Origin: Achromobacter pulmonis
GTDB taxonomy: Bacteria > Pseudomonadota > Gammaproteobacteria > Burkholderiales > Burkholderiaceae_B
Direction of reading: 5' to 3'
Assembly (NCBI RefSeq): GCF_002885955.2
Contig: NZ_POQS01000004.1
Span: 469,199 to 533,198 of the forward strand
Length of the DNA: 64,000 nt
Shown here: one piece after another, positions 23,901 to 34,727 of the stretch
Layout: each line of letters starts with the position of its first letter
How positions within the stretch are numbered: the first letter of the stretch is position 1
Program-made: the position numbers and the translations under genes
The notes under the pieces: generated by a model
The model's database searches: none
The model's input: the letters and a program-made list of their open reading frames with translations, nothing else
Told to the model about the DNA's origin: nothing

Positions 23901-25172
23901 ATGCCACGCAAGACCAAACCCACCGCTTTGGCGGACCAGGCGGCACAGCCGCAATTTCACATCCCGGCCGAGCTGCTTGACCAGTTGGTGACCGGGCCCA
24001 TGACGCCGGGCCAAGTCCAAGGGCTGTTCGATCAGTTCAAGAAGTCAATTCTTGAGCGGGCGCTGGGCGCCGAGATGAGTCATCACCTAGGCTATGCGCC
24101 CGGCCAAGCCAAGCCCACAGGCGGATCAGCCAACCACCGCAACGGCAAGAGCACCAAGACCGTACTGACCGATGTGGGGGCGCTGCGCATCGATGTCCCA
24201 CGCGATCGCGAAGGCAGCTTCGAGCCGCAGCTCATTGGCAAGCACGAGCGGCGCTTTACGGGTTTCGACGACAAGATCATCGCCATGTACGCACGCGGCA
24301 TGACGGTGCGCGAGATCCAGGGTTTCCTGGCTGAGATGTACTCGGTGGACGTCTCGCCCGAGCTCATCAGCCGTGTCACCGATGAGGTGATGGGCGAGGT
24401 CACGGCCTGGCAGACACGGCCGCTGGAGGCGATGTACCCGGTGGTGTTCTTCGATGCGCTGCGGGTCAAGATTCGCGAGGATGCGGTGGTGCGCTCCAAG
24501 GCCGTCTACCTGGCGCTGGGCGTACTGCCTGACGGCTCGCGCGACATCCTGGGAATCTGGATCGAGAACACCGAGGGGGCGAAGTTCTGGATGAAGGTCT
24601 TCAACGATCTGAAGACGCGCGGGGTGCAGGACATCCTGATTGCCGTCACCGACGGCCTCAAGGGCATGCCAGAGGCGCTGGGCGCAGTGTTCCCGGCGAC
24701 GACGCTGCAGACCTGCATCGTGCACCTGATCCGGGGTGGCCTGGACTTTGCGTCATGGAAAGACCGCAAGGCGCTGGCCGCAGCCATCAAACCCATCTAC
24801 ACCGCGGTGAGCGCCGAGGCGGCCGAGGCCGAGTTGGATGCGTTTGCGGCCGGCCCCTGGGGGCAGCGGTTCCCGACCGTGGTCAGCGCCTGGCGCCGGG
24901 CCTGGGACAAGGTCATCCCGTTCTTCGCCTTCCCGCCCGAGGTGCGGCGCGTGATCTACACCACCAACGCCATCGAGAGCGTGAACGCACGGCTGCGCAA
25001 GATCATCAAAACGCGCGGCCACTTCCCCAGCGACGAGGCGGCCACCAAGCTGATCTGGCTGGCGCTGCGCAACATCACCGCGGACTGGGGGCGGGCGGCC
25101 AACCACTGGAAATCAGCGATGAACCAATTTGCGATCCTCTACGAGGACCGATTTACCAGATCGGGCCAGTAA
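23901..25172 (+). CDS. IS256-family (Mutator-type) transposase
   Basis: A 423-residue transposase. N-terminal region FDQFKKSILERALGAEMSHHL and the NHRNGKSTKTV segment bind DNA. The catalytic DDE residues lie in PVVFFDALRVKI, AVTDGLKGMPEAL and TNAIESVNARLRK, the last being the family signature around the glutamate. Full length and without frameshift, so probably active. It reads through the element opposite to the disrupted LysR gene. Confidence 0.96.
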   Translation: MPRKTKPTALADQAAQPQFHIPAELLDQLVTGPMTPGQVQGLFDQFKKSILERALGAEMSHHLGYAPGQAKPTGGSANHRNGKSTKTVLTDVGALRIDVPRDREGSFEPQLIGKHERRFTGFDDKIIAMYARGMTVREIQGFLAEMYSVDVSPELISRVTDEVMGEVTAWQTRPLEAMYPVVFFDALRVKIREDAVVRSKAVYLALGVLPDGSRDILGIWIENTEGAKFWMKVFNDLKTRGVQDILIAVTDGLKGMPEALGAVFPATTLQTCIVHLIRGGLDFASWKDRKALAAAIKPIYTAVSAEAAEAELDAFAAGPWGQRFPTVVSAWRRAWDKVIPFFAFPPEVRRVIYTTNAIESVNARLRKIIKTRGHFPSDEAATKLIWLALRNITADWGRAANHWKSAMNQFAILYEDRFTRSGQ

Positions 25173-25212
25173 GATCACCAAGCCGCCTCACGATTGAGTG
25201 ACGGATTCAACA

Positions 25213-25241
25213 GCCTCACACACAGAAATCCTGACACTCCC
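25213..25241 (-). repeat. Right terminal inverted repeat of the IS
   Basis: Read on the minus strand it begins GGGAGTGTCAG and ends TGTGTGTGAGGC, matching the left end at 23 of 29 positions. Confidence 0.85.
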
Positions 25242-25250
25242 CAGGTGATG
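25242..25250. repeat. Target-site duplication, right copy
   Basis: CAGGTGATG, identical to 23839-23847. Both copies encode ITC/ITW of the split LysR gene on the minus strand. Confidence 0.9.
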
Positions 25251-25540
25251 CGCACCGTGCCGGCGGGCTTGTCCCGCATTTCGGTCAGCTCATCAAGTTC
25301 CGCGTCAATCTCGTCGAATCGGTGGCCTATCGCATTGAGCAGACGCTCGCCAGCGGTCGTCGGTGACACGCTGCGCGTGGTCCGGGTGAGCAGCCGAATC
25401 TCCAGTTGAGCCTCCAGGCCGCTGATCGCCTGGCTGATCGCAGACTGGGTGACGCCCAGCAGCGAGGCCGCACGTGTGAAGCTGCCTTCCCGCGCCACGG
25501 TCACGAAATACAGCAGATCGTTGAGGTTGCGTTTGGCCAT
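25242..25540 (-). pseudogene. LysR-family regulator, N-terminal part, split by the IS element
   Basis: The DNA-binding half of the split gene: LNDLLYFVTVAREGSFTRAASLLGVTQSAIS, then LLTRTTRSVSPTTAGERLL, ending at GTVRIT where the element enters. A frame continues 67 bases into the element before a stop, so a protein with the helix-turn-helix and linker but no effector domain could still be made. It is divergent from the MFS exporter gene, its likely former target. Confidence 0.92.
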
Positions 25541-25565
25541 CGCATCAGCCCGCCATATTGGATTA

Positions 25566-25580
25566 ATTAGTTTTTCTAAT
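25566..25580. promoter_or_regulatory. Candidate LysR operator (ATTAG-N5-CTAAT)
   Basis: A perfect inverted repeat with the T-N11-A form expected of LysR sites, in an A/T-rich space between the divergent LysR and MFS starts (25540 and 25699). Another CATTAGCTAG lies about 20 bases downstream. Confidence 0.5.
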
Positions 25581-25698
25581 ATAGCTTAGTAGCTTTCATT
25601 AGCTAGTAACTCAAGCCTTGACGCGCCAATATTCAGTTTTGCCGTGTTCCTGAAGAGTACGGCGTTCCAGTGATTTCCGCCCAGATAGGCACCGCTTC

Positions 25699-26940
25699 AT
25701 GACAAGCGACACGGCTGGGACTCCAGCGTCCACACTTCACGTTCAATCCAATACCGAAGCGCAGCCCGCCCACTGGAGCGGCGTGTTCGCCATGTCGCTA
25801 TGCGTTTTCGCGCTGATCGCTTCGGAATTCATGCCCGTCAGTCTACTGACGCCGATGGCCGCCGACCTGCACGTTACCGAAGGGATGGCCGGACGAGGCA
25901 TCGCGATCTCCGGCGCTTTCGCGGTACTGGCCAGTGTTTCGATCTCGTGGCTTGCCGGCGCGATGAATCGCAAGACACTGCTGCTGGCGCTGACGGCACT
26001 GATGGCTGTCTCTGCGGCCGTCGTAGCGCTGGCGCCGAACTATCCCGTCTATATGCTGGGCCGCGCACTCATCGGTATCGTGATCGGCGGATTCTGGTCG
26101 ATGTCCGCAGCGACGGCCATGCGCTTGGTTCCCGGAGATCAGGTGCCGCGCGCCTTGGCGATCTTCAATGGCGGGAATGCGCTGGCGACGGTCCTCGCCG
26201 CGCCGCTTGGCACCTACCTCGGCTCGTTGATGGGTTGGCGTGGCGCCTTCTTCTGCCTGGTTCCGGTGGCCGCGCTGGCCTTGGTCTGGCAATGGGCCAC
26301 CCTCCCGTCCATGCCAACCCGAGAGCGAACCGCGGGTTCGAAGAACGCCTTCAGGATACTGAACAGCCGTCCCGTGGCCCTGGGCATGGCCGCCTGCGGG
26401 GTGTTCTTCATGGGGCAGTTCACCCTGTTCACCTATGTGCGACCGTTTCTGGAGACCGTGACCGCAGCGGACGTATCCACACTATCGCTCACCCTGCTGG
26501 CGATCGGCGTGGCCGGCTTCATTGGTACGGCCCTGATTGGCACCGTCCTCAAGCGCAGTCTTTACCGGACGCTGATTGTCATCCCCAGCCTCATGGCGGT
26601 GATCGCGCTGACGCTGATTCCACTCGGCTCGTGGCTCGCCCCGACCGTCGCCCTCCTGAGTCTGTGGGGCCTGCTTGCAACTTCGGCCCCGGTGGGTTGG
26701 TGGAGCTGGATTGCCAAGGCGATGCCACACAACGCGGAAGCGGGCGGAGGCCTGATGGTGGCAGTGATCCAGCTGGCGATCGCCCTCGGCTCGTCCGTTG
26801 GCGGCGTGCTGTTCGATTCCACCGGCTACCGCGGCACCTTTGTAGCGAGCGCCGCCATACTCCTGAGCGCCACCCTCCTCGCGTTCTTCACCTCCCGTGC
26901 GCAACTGCGTCAGGCACACCAGGCCACCGACCACAGATAG
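25699..26940 (+). CDS. MFS efflux transporter, NepI-like
   Basis: A 413-residue 12-helix transporter. The order EFMPVSLLTPMAADL, GRALIGIVIGGFWSMSAATAMRLVP, GQFTLFTYVRPFL, APVGWWSWI and VAVIQLAIALGSSVGG follows the purine ribonucleoside exporter NepI closely. It is divergent from the IS-split LysR regulator, so its expression may now be uncontrolled. The molybdenum hydroxylase genes downstream act on purine- or N-heterocycle-like substrates, which would fit a nucleobase-type cargo. Confidence 0.85.
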   Translation: MTSDTAGTPASTLHVQSNTEAQPAHWSGVFAMSLCVFALIASEFMPVSLLTPMAADLHVTEGMAGRGIAISGAFAVLASVSISWLAGAMNRKTLLLALTALMAVSAAVVALAPNYPVYMLGRALIGIVIGGFWSMSAATAMRLVPGDQVPRALAIFNGGNALATVLAAPLGTYLGSLMGWRGAFFCLVPVAALALVWQWATLPSMPTRERTAGSKNAFRILNSRPVALGMAACGVFFMGQFTLFTYVRPFLETVTAADVSTLSLTLLAIGVAGFIGTALIGTVLKRSLYRTLIVIPSLMAVIALTLIPLGSWLAPTVALLSLWGLLATSAPVGWWSWIAKAMPHNAEAGGGLMVAVIQLAIALGSSVGGVLFDSTGYRGTFVASAAILLSATLLAFFTSRAQLRQAHQATDHR

Positions 26941-26948
26941 GGGAACTC

Positions 26949-27044
26949 ATGAATTTATTTCGTAGTCCTGAGCGAAATTCCGATATAAATAGCTGGCTCA
27001 GTCACGCACGAGGCGAGATACCGCCTGCCCTACGCACCCTCTAA
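26949..27044 (+). CDS. Short open frame of 31 codons, doubtful
   Basis: An ATG with GGGGA upstream opens a 31-residue frame ([19 protein letters not shown]..) in the gap between the MFS gene and the (2Fe-2S) subunit gene. It has no recognisable domain. It could be a small peptide gene, the head of a deleted gene, or chance; the A/T-rich first third differs from its surroundings. Confidence 0.25.
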   Translation: MNLFRSPERNSDINSWLSHARGEIPPALRTL

Positions 27045-27054
27045 GGATTCCGCG

Positions 27055-27528
27055 ATGACCCAACTCCAAATCAACGGCCAAGCGAAGAACGTCGACGTCC
27101 CGGGCGAAACACCCTTGCTCTGGACCTTGAGAGACGAGCTCGGCATGACCGGTACCAAATTCGGATGCGGCATGGCGCTGTGCGGCGCCTGTACCGTGCA
27201 CATGGACGGCGCGCCAATCCGTTCCTGTATCACCCCCCTCTCAGCTGCGGCCGGCCACCATATCACCACGATCGAAGGGATAGAGGCCGATGCGGTCGGC
27301 CGGGCGGTGCAGCAAGCCTGGATAGAGCAGAATGTCGCCCAGTGCGGCTATTGCCAGGCCGGTCAGATCATGACGGCGGTAAGTCTGCTCAAAGCGACGC
27401 CGCAGCCTACCGACCAGGAGATCGAGGACGCCATGAGCGGCAATATCTGCCGCTGCGGCACGTATCCCCGCATCCGGGCCGCCATTCAGCAGGCAGCCAA
27501 GCACCTGGCCCAGGGAGGCAAGCAATGA
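27055..27528 (+). CDS. iorA: (2Fe-2S) subunit of molybdenum hydroxylase (IorA-type)
   Basis: A 157-residue xanthine oxidase-family small subunit. The plant-type [2Fe-2S] cluster uses Cys38, Cys43, Cys46 and Cys58 ([16 protein letters not shown]), and the second cluster uses Cys97, Cys100, Cys132 and Cys134 ([10 protein letters not shown] and [10 protein letters not shown]). It passes electrons from the Mo-cofactor in the large subunit. Stop overlaps the next start as ATGA. IorAB-type enzymes lack a FAD subunit and use a cytochrome acceptor. Confidence 0.94.
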   Translation: MTQLQINGQAKNVDVPGETPLLWTLRDELGMTGTKFGCGMALCGACTVHMDGAPIRSCITPLSAAAGHHITTIEGIEADAVGRAVQQAWIEQNVAQCGYCQAGQIMTAVSLLKATPQPTDQEIEDAMSGNICRCGTYPRIRAAIQQAAKHLAQGGKQ

Positions 27529-29816
27529 CGCGCACCACTCAACTTTCCCGGCGCGGCTTTCTGCAAGGCGGCCTGGGCGCGCTTACCCTGGCGATCACAT
27601 CGAAGGGGTTCATCACGACAGCCTGGGCGGCGGAGCCAGCCGCCCAGAAGTATGGCGCCGACAGCATGCCCGGCGGCACTGTCGACGACCCCCTGGTATT
27701 CGTCAGCATTGCCGCGGACGGCGCCGTTACCATCGTTGCGCATCGCGCTGAAATGGGCACGGGAGTCCGCAGCAGCCTGCCCATGGTGGTAGCCGACGAG
27801 ATGGAAGCGCGCTGGGATCGCGTCAAGGTCATACAGGCACCGGCTGACGAAGTGCGCTACGGCAACCAGAACGTGGATGGTTCGCGAAGCATGCGCCACT
27901 TCCTGATGCCCATGCGGCGCGTCGGCGCGGCGGCCCGGCAGATGCTGGAGGCGGCAGCGGCGGCGCGGTGGTCCGTTCCGCTTGCCGAGGTCAAGGCGGT
28001 TCAGCATGAGGTGCTGCACCGGCCGTCCGGGCGCCGTCTGGCCTACGGCGAACTTGCCGCCGACGCGGCCAGGCAGCCTGTTCCCACGGGTGACGCACTC
28101 AAGCTCAAGGATCGCAGTGAGTTCCGCTACATCGGGAAAGGTCAGGTCCGGCTCGTCGACCTGGAAGCCATCGGGAAAGGCCAGGCGACCTACGGCATGG
28201 ACATGCGCCTGCCCGGCATGGTCTATGCCGTCGTGGCGCGCCCGCCTGTCGTTGGAGGCAAGCTGCGTCGCTTCGACAGCACGCGGGCGCTGGCCGTCCC
28301 CGGGGTGCTGAAGGTCGTGGAGATTCCCCCGATGCAAGGCGCGCCGGCATTCCAGCCTCTGGGCGGCGTCGCGGTCGTCGCGCGCAACACCTGGGCAGCC
28401 CGCCAGGGCCGCGACGCGCTGGAAATCGAATGGGACGATGGACCCAACGGCAGCTACGACTCGGCCGCCTATCACCAGGCGCTGGAGTCGGCCGCACGCA
28501 AATCCGGCAAGGCGATACGCAATCAAGGCGACGTAGCGCAAGTCTGGGCCAAGGCCCCCGACACCGAGCGCCTGGCCGCGGAATACTACGTGCCCCATCT
28601 GGCCCATGCCTCGATGGAGCCGCCGGTCGCCACCGTCCAGATCAAAGGCGGCAACGCCGAAGTCTGGACCTCCATCCAGAACCCCGTCGCGGCGCGAGAC
28701 GCGGTGGCGGCTCGCCTGAAGCTGGACCCAAACAAGGTCAAGGTGAATGTCCTGCTGCTGGGAGGAGGGTTTGGCCGCAAGTCCAAGCCCGACTTCGTGG
28801 ACGAGGCCGCCATTGTCGCCCACGCCATGCCCGACGGTACGCCGGTCAAGCTGGTATGGACGCGCGAAGACGACATCCACCATGATTATCTGCACACCGT
28901 GTCGGTCGAACGTCTGGAGGCCGTCCTGGACAAGAGCGGACAAGTCCAATCCTGGCTGCACCGCAGCGCCGCGCCTACCATCGCCTCTCTCTTCTCCGAG
29001 GGAGCCAAGGGCCAGCAGATGTTCGAGTCGGCCATGTCGGCCATCAACATGCCGTACCGCATTCCGAACGTCCTGGTGGAAACGGCCGAAGTAGAGGCCC
29101 ATGCCCGCATCGGATGGTTCCGCTCGGTCGCCAATATCCCCCACGCCTTCGCGGCGCAATGCTTCATTGCCGAGTTGGCCGAGCGCGCGGGCAAGGACCA
29201 CAAGGATTTCGCGCTCGACCTGATCGGTCCGGCGCGCCGAATCGATCCGGGCACGCTGGCCGACACCTGGAATTACTCGGAATCGCCCGAACGCTACCCG
29301 TACGACACGGGCCGCCTGCGCGGCGTGATCGAAGCAGCGTGCAAAGGCGCCGAATGGGGCAGGACACTGCCCAAGGGCCATGGCCTTGGCCTGGCATTCT
29401 GCTATAGCTTCATGAGCTACACAGCCACCGTAGTCGAGGTGGCCGTAGACGAGAAGGGCGAGGTTCGCATCGTTGCGGTGGACATGGCGATGGACTGCGG
29501 CCCGCAGATCAATCCCGAACGCATACGCGCGCAAATGGAAGGCGGCGCCATCATGGGCCTGAGCCTTGCGCTAACCGGCGAAATCACCTTCGAGAAAGGC
29601 CGCGTGAAGCAAAGCAATTTCCACGACTACGAAGTGCTGCGCCACAACGCATCGCCGCGCGTGATCCGAACGCATCTGGTCAACGACGACCACGCGCTGC
29701 CCCCTGGCGGCGTGGGCGAACCCCCGGTTCCGCCCGTGGCGCCGGCGCTGTGCAATGCCATATCCGCCGCAACCGGAAAGCGGATCCGTAATCTGCCCGT
29801 GCGCAGAGTCGCCTGA
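27525..29816 (+). CDS. iorB: Molybdopterin-binding subunit of molybdenum hydroxylase (IorB-type)
   Basis: A 763-residue large subunit. The N-terminus carries a twin-arginine signal ([11 protein letters not shown], Arg9-Arg10), so the enzyme is exported folded to the periplasm. Mo-cofactor motifs include [16 protein letters not shown] and, near the C-terminus, [15 protein letters not shown] with the catalytic glutamate. It is homologous to isoquinoline 1-oxidoreductase and to membrane-linked aldehyde dehydrogenases, so the substrate may be an N-heterocycle or an aldehyde. Follows the Fe-S subunit with four-base overlap and precedes the XdhC maturation gene. Confidence 0.93.
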   Translation: MTRTTQLSRRGFLQGGLGALTLAITSKGFITTAWAAEPAAQKYGADSMPGGTVDDPLVFVSIAADGAVTIVAHRAEMGTGVRSSLPMVVADEMEARWDRVKVIQAPADEVRYGNQNVDGSRSMRHFLMPMRRVGAAARQMLEAAAAARWSVPLAEVKAVQHEVLHRPSGRRLAYGELAADAARQPVPTGDALKLKDRSEFRYIGKGQVRLVDLEAIGKGQATYGMDMRLPGMVYAVVARPPVVGGKLRRFDSTRALAVPGVLKVVEIPPMQGAPAFQPLGGVAVVARNTWAARQGRDALEIEWDDGPNGSYDSAAYHQALESAARKSGKAIRNQGDVAQVWAKAPDTERLAAEYYVPHLAHASMEPPVATVQIKGGNAEVWTSIQNPVAARDAVAARLKLDPNKVKVNVLLLGGGFGRKSKPDFVDEAAIVAHAMPDGTPVKLVWTREDDIHHDYLHTVSVERLEAVLDKSGQVQSWLHRSAAPTIASLFSEGAKGQQMFESAMSAINMPYRIPNVLVETAEVEAHARIGWFRSVANIPHAFAAQCFIAELAERAGKDHKDFALDLIGPARRIDPGTLADTWNYSESPERYPYDTGRLRGVIEAACKGAEWGRTLPKGHGLGLAFCYSFMSYTATVVEVAVDEKGEVRIVAVDMAMDCGPQINPERIRAQMEGGAIMGLSLALTGEITFEKGRVKQSNFHDYEVLRHNASPRVIRTHLVNDDHALPPGGVGEPPVPPVAPALCNAISAATGKRIRNLPVRRVA

Positions 29817-29870
29817 CGCCACGCGCATGAAACCGCTTCCGACCCGCCTGTCCAGCTAAGGAATATCAGC

Positions 29871-30896
29871 GTGGAAACCGTCGACGTTCGCGTATTGCGG
29901 GAAGCCCGTTCGTGGCATGCCGAGGGGCACCGGCTGCTGCTGGCTACGGTGGTCAAGACCTGGGGGTCGTCTCCGCGCCCTGTCGGCTCCATGATGGCGC
30001 TGCGTGAAGACGGGCGCTGCGTCGGCTCCGTATCCGGCGGCTGCATCGAAGACGATCTGGTCCACCGGTACACCCGCGCCTACGGCGACGGCGCCATTGC
30101 GCAAAGCAGCCCCGAACTGGTGCGCTATGGGGTTACCGCCGACGAAGCACACCGGTTCGGCCTGCCCTGCGGCGGCACGCTGGAGCTGTTGTTGGAGTTT
30201 CAACCGGATTTTGAGCCGCTTGACGCCCTGGTCCGACAGCTGGAGTCGGGGCACCTCGTCCAGCGCACCGTCGACGTGGCCACGGGCGCGGTGACCTTGG
30301 CGCCGACCGCGCAGCCAGAGGCAGTACAGTTCGATGGCGTGACGCTTTCCTGCACATTGGGACCGCAGTACCGAATGCTGCTCATCGGCGCCGGTGTATT
30401 GGCGGAATACCTGGCCACCATGGCGCTGTTCAACGACTTTTCAGTGACGGTGTGCGACCCGCGGGTGGAACACCAGGGAAGCTGGTCCGTGTCCGGCGTG
30501 CATATCACCCGCGAAATGCCTGATGACGCCGTGCTCGCTTTTGTCCCCGACGCGCGTACCTGCATCGTCGCCCTGAGCCACGATCCCAAGCTGGACGATC
30601 TTGCGCTGTTGGAAGCGCTTCACAGTCCCGCCTTCTACGTGGGCGCAATCGGATCGCGCCGCAACACCAGCAGCCGCAGGGAACGGTTCATTGAGCATTT
30701 TGGCGAAACCACCCAATCCCTAGAACGCTTGCATGCGCCGGTTGGTGTCTATATTGGGAGCAGGACGCCAGCCGAAATCGCAGTGAGCATCATGGCCGAG
30801 ATCATTGCCGTCAAGAACGGCGTCGTTCTGCCGGCCGGGGTTTCTGTCGAACAGGGGACAGAACTGCGGCGCCCGGCTCATACGCTCAAAATGTAA
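29871..30896 (+). CDS. XdhC-family molybdenum cofactor insertion factor
   Basis: A 341-residue XdhC/CoxF-type protein: VVKTWGSSPRPVGSMMAL and GSVSGGCIEDDLV at the N-terminus, and a Rossmann-like C-terminal domain with GAGVLAEYLA and YVGAIGSRRNTSSRRERF. Such proteins bind and sulfurate the Mo-cofactor before insertion into hydroxylases, so it serves the iorAB product. It starts with GTG after AAGGA and lies 54 bases downstream of iorB. Confidence 0.9.
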   Translation: METVDVRVLREARSWHAEGHRLLLATVVKTWGSSPRPVGSMMALREDGRCVGSVSGGCIEDDLVHRYTRAYGDGAIAQSSPELVRYGVTADEAHRFGLPCGGTLELLLEFQPDFEPLDALVRQLESGHLVQRTVDVATGAVTLAPTAQPEAVQFDGVTLSCTLGPQYRMLLIGAGVLAEYLATMALFNDFSVTVCDPRVEHQGSWSVSGVHITREMPDDAVLAFVPDARTCIVALSHDPKLDDLALLEALHSPAFYVGAIGSRRNTSSRRERFIEHFGETTQSLERLHAPVGVYIGSRTPAEIAVSIMAEIIAVKNGVVLPAGVSVEQGTELRRPAHTLKM

Positions 30897-30913
30897 CAAC
30901 CTCCCCGCCCCCC

Positions 30914-30941
30914 TTGAAGCCCCGGACATCATCCCTATAAT
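30914..30941 (+). promoter_or_regulatory. groES promoter
   Basis: TTGAAG at 30914-30919 and a perfect TATAAT at 30936-30941 with a 16-base spacer. CTTGAAG also fits the -35 of heat-shock sigma factor RpoH. The -10 element runs into the CIRCE operator, so repressor and polymerase compete. Confidence 0.75.
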
Positions 30942-30967
30942 TAGCACTCGACACCGGTGAGTGCTAA
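30941..30967 (+). promoter_or_regulatory. CIRCE element (HrcA operator)
   Basis: TTAGCACTC, nine bases, GAGTGCTAA: a perfect copy of the HrcA-binding inverted repeat. Located 57 bases before the groES start. HrcA releases it during heat stress. Confidence 0.97.
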
Positions 30968-31024
30968 CAACATTCCCGGGCTCAACTGAACATTCTCTTC
31001 TTCTTTTTGTAACAGGAGTTCCAC

Positions 31025-31312
31025 ATGGCCTTGCGTCCCCTGGGCGATCGCGTGATCGTCAAACGCCTCGAAAACGAGCGCAAGACTGCCTCGGGCATCG
31101 TCATCCCCGACAGCGCCGCCGAAAAGCCTGACCAAGGTGAAGTCGTGGCCGTCGGCCCCGGCAAGAAGACCGAAGACGGCAAGATCCTGCCCGTCGACCT
31201 GAAGGCTGGCGACAAGGTTCTGTTCGGCAAGTACGCCGGCCAGTCCGTGAAGGTTGACGGCGAAGAGCTGCTCGTCATCCGCGAGGACGAAATCCTCGCC
31301 GTGGTCCAGTAA
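31025..31312 (+). CDS. groES: Co-chaperonin GroES
   Basis: A 95-residue co-chaperonin: [26 protein letters not shown] with the mobile loop, then [33 protein letters not shown]. It caps GroEL during protein folding. ATG at 31025 follows AGGAG. First gene of the CIRCE-controlled groE operon, 37 bases ahead of groEL. Confidence 0.99.
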   Translation: MALRPLGDRVIVKRLENERKTASGIVIPDSAAEKPDQGEVVAVGPGKKTEDGKILPVDLKAGDKVLFGKYAGQSVKVDGEELLVIREDEILAVVQ

Positions 31313-31346
31313 ACCCTGCCTCAAACGAATTTTCGAAGGAAGCTAA

Positions 31347-32990
<1,644 letters not shown>

Positions 32991-33039
32991 GTCCCGCCAT
33001 CCGGCCTCCCCGGCCTCGGCCGGGGATTGCAGTACCCCG

Positions 33040-33079
33040 AAAAACCCCCGGTCCTTCGCCCCGGGGGTTTTTCTTTTTT
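33040..33079 (+). terminator. Rho-independent terminator after groEL
   Basis: Perfect 12-base stem AAAAACCCCCGG / CCGGGGGTTTTT with a nine-base loop, followed by CTTTTTT. It lies 50 bases after the groEL stop. Confidence 0.95.
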
Positions 33080-33178
33080 GCGCGCGCCCCAGGCGCGGAC
33101 ACGTTTGCCAACAGTCTGGCGGTTTGCCCGCCGAGCATGCGTCCCTACAATAAGGGTTCCCCAGAAAGAGCCCTGCCC

Positions 33179-34087
33179 ATGCGTTTCACGAAGACCCTGC
33201 TGCGAGCCCTGCGCCCGTCCGAGATCTACGGACTGCTGGTCGATTCGGCCAAGCAATGGTCCACCCACCGCGCCTCGAGCAAGGGCGCGGCGCTGGCGCT
33301 GTACATGGTGTTTTCGCTGGCGCCCATGCTGATCCTGGTGATCGCGGTGGCGGGCGCTTTTTTCGGCGAGGAGGCGGTGCGCTCGGAGCTGTTTTCGCAG
33401 CTGACCGACCTGACCGGCGAACGCGGCGCCGAGGTGATACAGACGGTGCTGGCCAGCGCGCACGAGTCCGGCGGCGGCTGGATCGCGGCGCTGATTTCGA
33501 TATTCGTGCTGATTTTCAGCGCCACCACGGCCTTCGCGGAGCTGAAGGCCAGCCTGGACGATCTGTGGGAAGTGTCGGCCAACAAGGGCGGGCTGCACGG
33601 CATGGTGCGCAGCCGCATGCTGTCGTTCGGGCTGGTGCTGGTGCTGGCGCTGTTCCTGCTGATTTCGCTGACGGTGAACGCGGCGCTGGGCGCGGCCCGC
33701 GGCTATTACGGCGAACTGTGGACGGCCTCGTCGTTCGCGCTGGTGGCCGAGTGGATTTCCAGCTTGTTTTCGTTTTCGGTGGTGGCGGCGCTGTTCGCGG
33801 TGATTTTCAAGCTGCTGCCCAGCGCCAGGATTTCCTGGCGGGACGTGATTCCCGGCGCCATCGTGACGGCGGCGCTGTTCCTGGTGGGCAAGTGGGGCAT
33901 CGGACTGTACCTGAGCCGCGGCGCGGCGGTGTCGGCCTATGGCGCCGCCGGCTCGCTGATCGCGCTGCTGCTGTGGATCTACTATTCGGCGCAGATCTTC
34001 TTTTTCGGCGCCGTGTTCACGCGCCAGTTCGCGCTGCGCTTCGGGCGCGAGCAGGCGGCTGACGCCCCCGCCGAATCCGATACCTGA
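33179..34087 (+). CDS. YihY/RNase BN-like inner membrane protein
   Basis: A 302-residue membrane protein with six helices, of the YihY (UPF0761) family once called ribonuclease BN: SKGAALALYMVFSLAPMLILV at the start, DLWEVSA in the loop, and SLIALLLWIYYSAQIFFFGAVF at the end. The nuclease name is obsolete; the function is unknown. The ATG at 33179 is preferred over one 14 codons upstream. It converges with a MarR gene and the stop codons face each other across a hairpin. Confidence 0.9.
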   Translation: MRFTKTLLRALRPSEIYGLLVDSAKQWSTHRASSKGAALALYMVFSLAPMLILVIAVAGAFFGEEAVRSELFSQLTDLTGERGAEVIQTVLASAHESGGGWIAALISIFVLIFSATTAFAELKASLDDLWEVSANKGGLHGMVRSRMLSFGLVLVLALFLLISLTVNAALGAARGYYGELWTASSFALVAEWISSLFSFSVVAALFAVIFKLLPSARISWRDVIPGAIVTAALFLVGKWGIGLYLSRGAAVSAYGAAGSLIALLLWIYYSAQIFFFGAVFTRQFALRFGREQAADAPAESDT

Positions 34088-34102
34088 GCCGGGCGCGGCT
34101 CA
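34085..34102. terminator. Bidirectional hairpin between convergent genes
   Basis: TGAGCC-GGGCGC-GGCTCA, a perfect six-base-pair stem that contains the stop codons of both flanking genes. No U-tract, so termination strength is uncertain. Confidence 0.35.
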
Positions 34103-34588
34103 GGCCGCTTCCTTCTCCAGCCCGGCCATCAGGCGCAGGCATTTCAGGAACACCGGCCGCAGGTCCTCGGGTATCGGGGCCAGCACCTGCGCCTCCACCT
34201 CGACGTCGCCGGGCAGGATGCGCGCCAGCACTGCAATCCCCTCTTCCGTGATTTCCAAGGCATAGGCGCGGCCGTCCGCGGCCGAGCGCGTGCGCCGCAC
34301 ATAGCCCTTGCGGGTCATGCGCGCGATCATTTCGGCGAATGAGTTGCGGTCCAGCGCGATCAGCTCGGCGATGCGGTTCTGGGTGGCGCCCGGGTTCTGG
34401 TAGACGGTGATCAGCAGGGCTTTCTGGCGCGGCGTCAGGTCCTCGTCGGGAAAGGCCTGGGCGAACAGGGCCTCGGCCCGGAAATGGGCGCGGCGCAACA
34501 GGTGCGAGGCGACCTGGCTCAGGTCGAATTCCTCGAGGGCGCGCAGCTTGGCCTGGCTGGCGCGGGCAGGTCTGGCTTTGGCGGTCAT
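34100..34588 (-). CDS. MarR-family transcriptional regulator
   Basis: A 162-residue MarR repressor with a winged helix: LTPRQKALLITVYQNPGATQNRIAELIALDRNSFAEMIARMTRKGYVRRTRSAADGRAYALEIT. The ATG at 34588 has GGAAG four bases upstream. It is divergent from the aminomuconate semialdehyde dehydrogenase gene, and a 12-base palindrome stands between the two starts, so it probably represses the 3-hydroxyanthranilate genes until a pathway aromatic binds. Confidence 0.92.
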   Translation of the reverse strand: MTAKARPARASQAKLRALEEFDLSQVASHLLRRAHFRAEALFAQAFPDEDLTPRQKALLITVYQNPGATQNRIAELIALDRNSFAEMIARMTRKGYVRRTRSAADGRAYALEITEEGIAVLARILPGDVEVEAQVLAPIPEDLRPVFLKCLRLMAGLEKEAA

Positions 34589-34669
34589 CGGGCTTCCATG
34601 AAGTCGGCCTGGCGATTGTAGGCCTGCATTGACTTGGCGCGTGCGGCTGCCTATGATGCGCCAATATAG

Positions 34670-34681
34670 TACGTATACGTA
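34670..34681. promoter_or_regulatory. Candidate MarR operator palindrome
   Basis: TACGTATACGTA, a perfect palindrome in an A/T-rich patch, 47 bases upstream of the dehydrogenase start and 82 from the marR-type start. MarR dimers bind such symmetric sites. Confidence 0.55.
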
Positions 34682-34727
34682 TTTATTTATCGGCAATTAT
34701 TCATTGGCGACTACCGGAGACAGGGAC

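Larger units (their letters stand above)
23848..25241 (+). mobile_element. IS256-family insertion sequence
   Basis: A 1394-base element carrying one transposase gene. Its ends form imperfect inverted repeats: the left 29 bases (23848-23876) and the reverse complement of the right 29 bases (25213-25241) agree at 23 positions, with TGTCAG and TGTGTGTGAGGC identical in both. It is flanked by 9-base direct repeats and sits inside a LysR gene. The intact transposase, matching ends and exact duplication point to a recent insertion. Confidence 0.95.
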
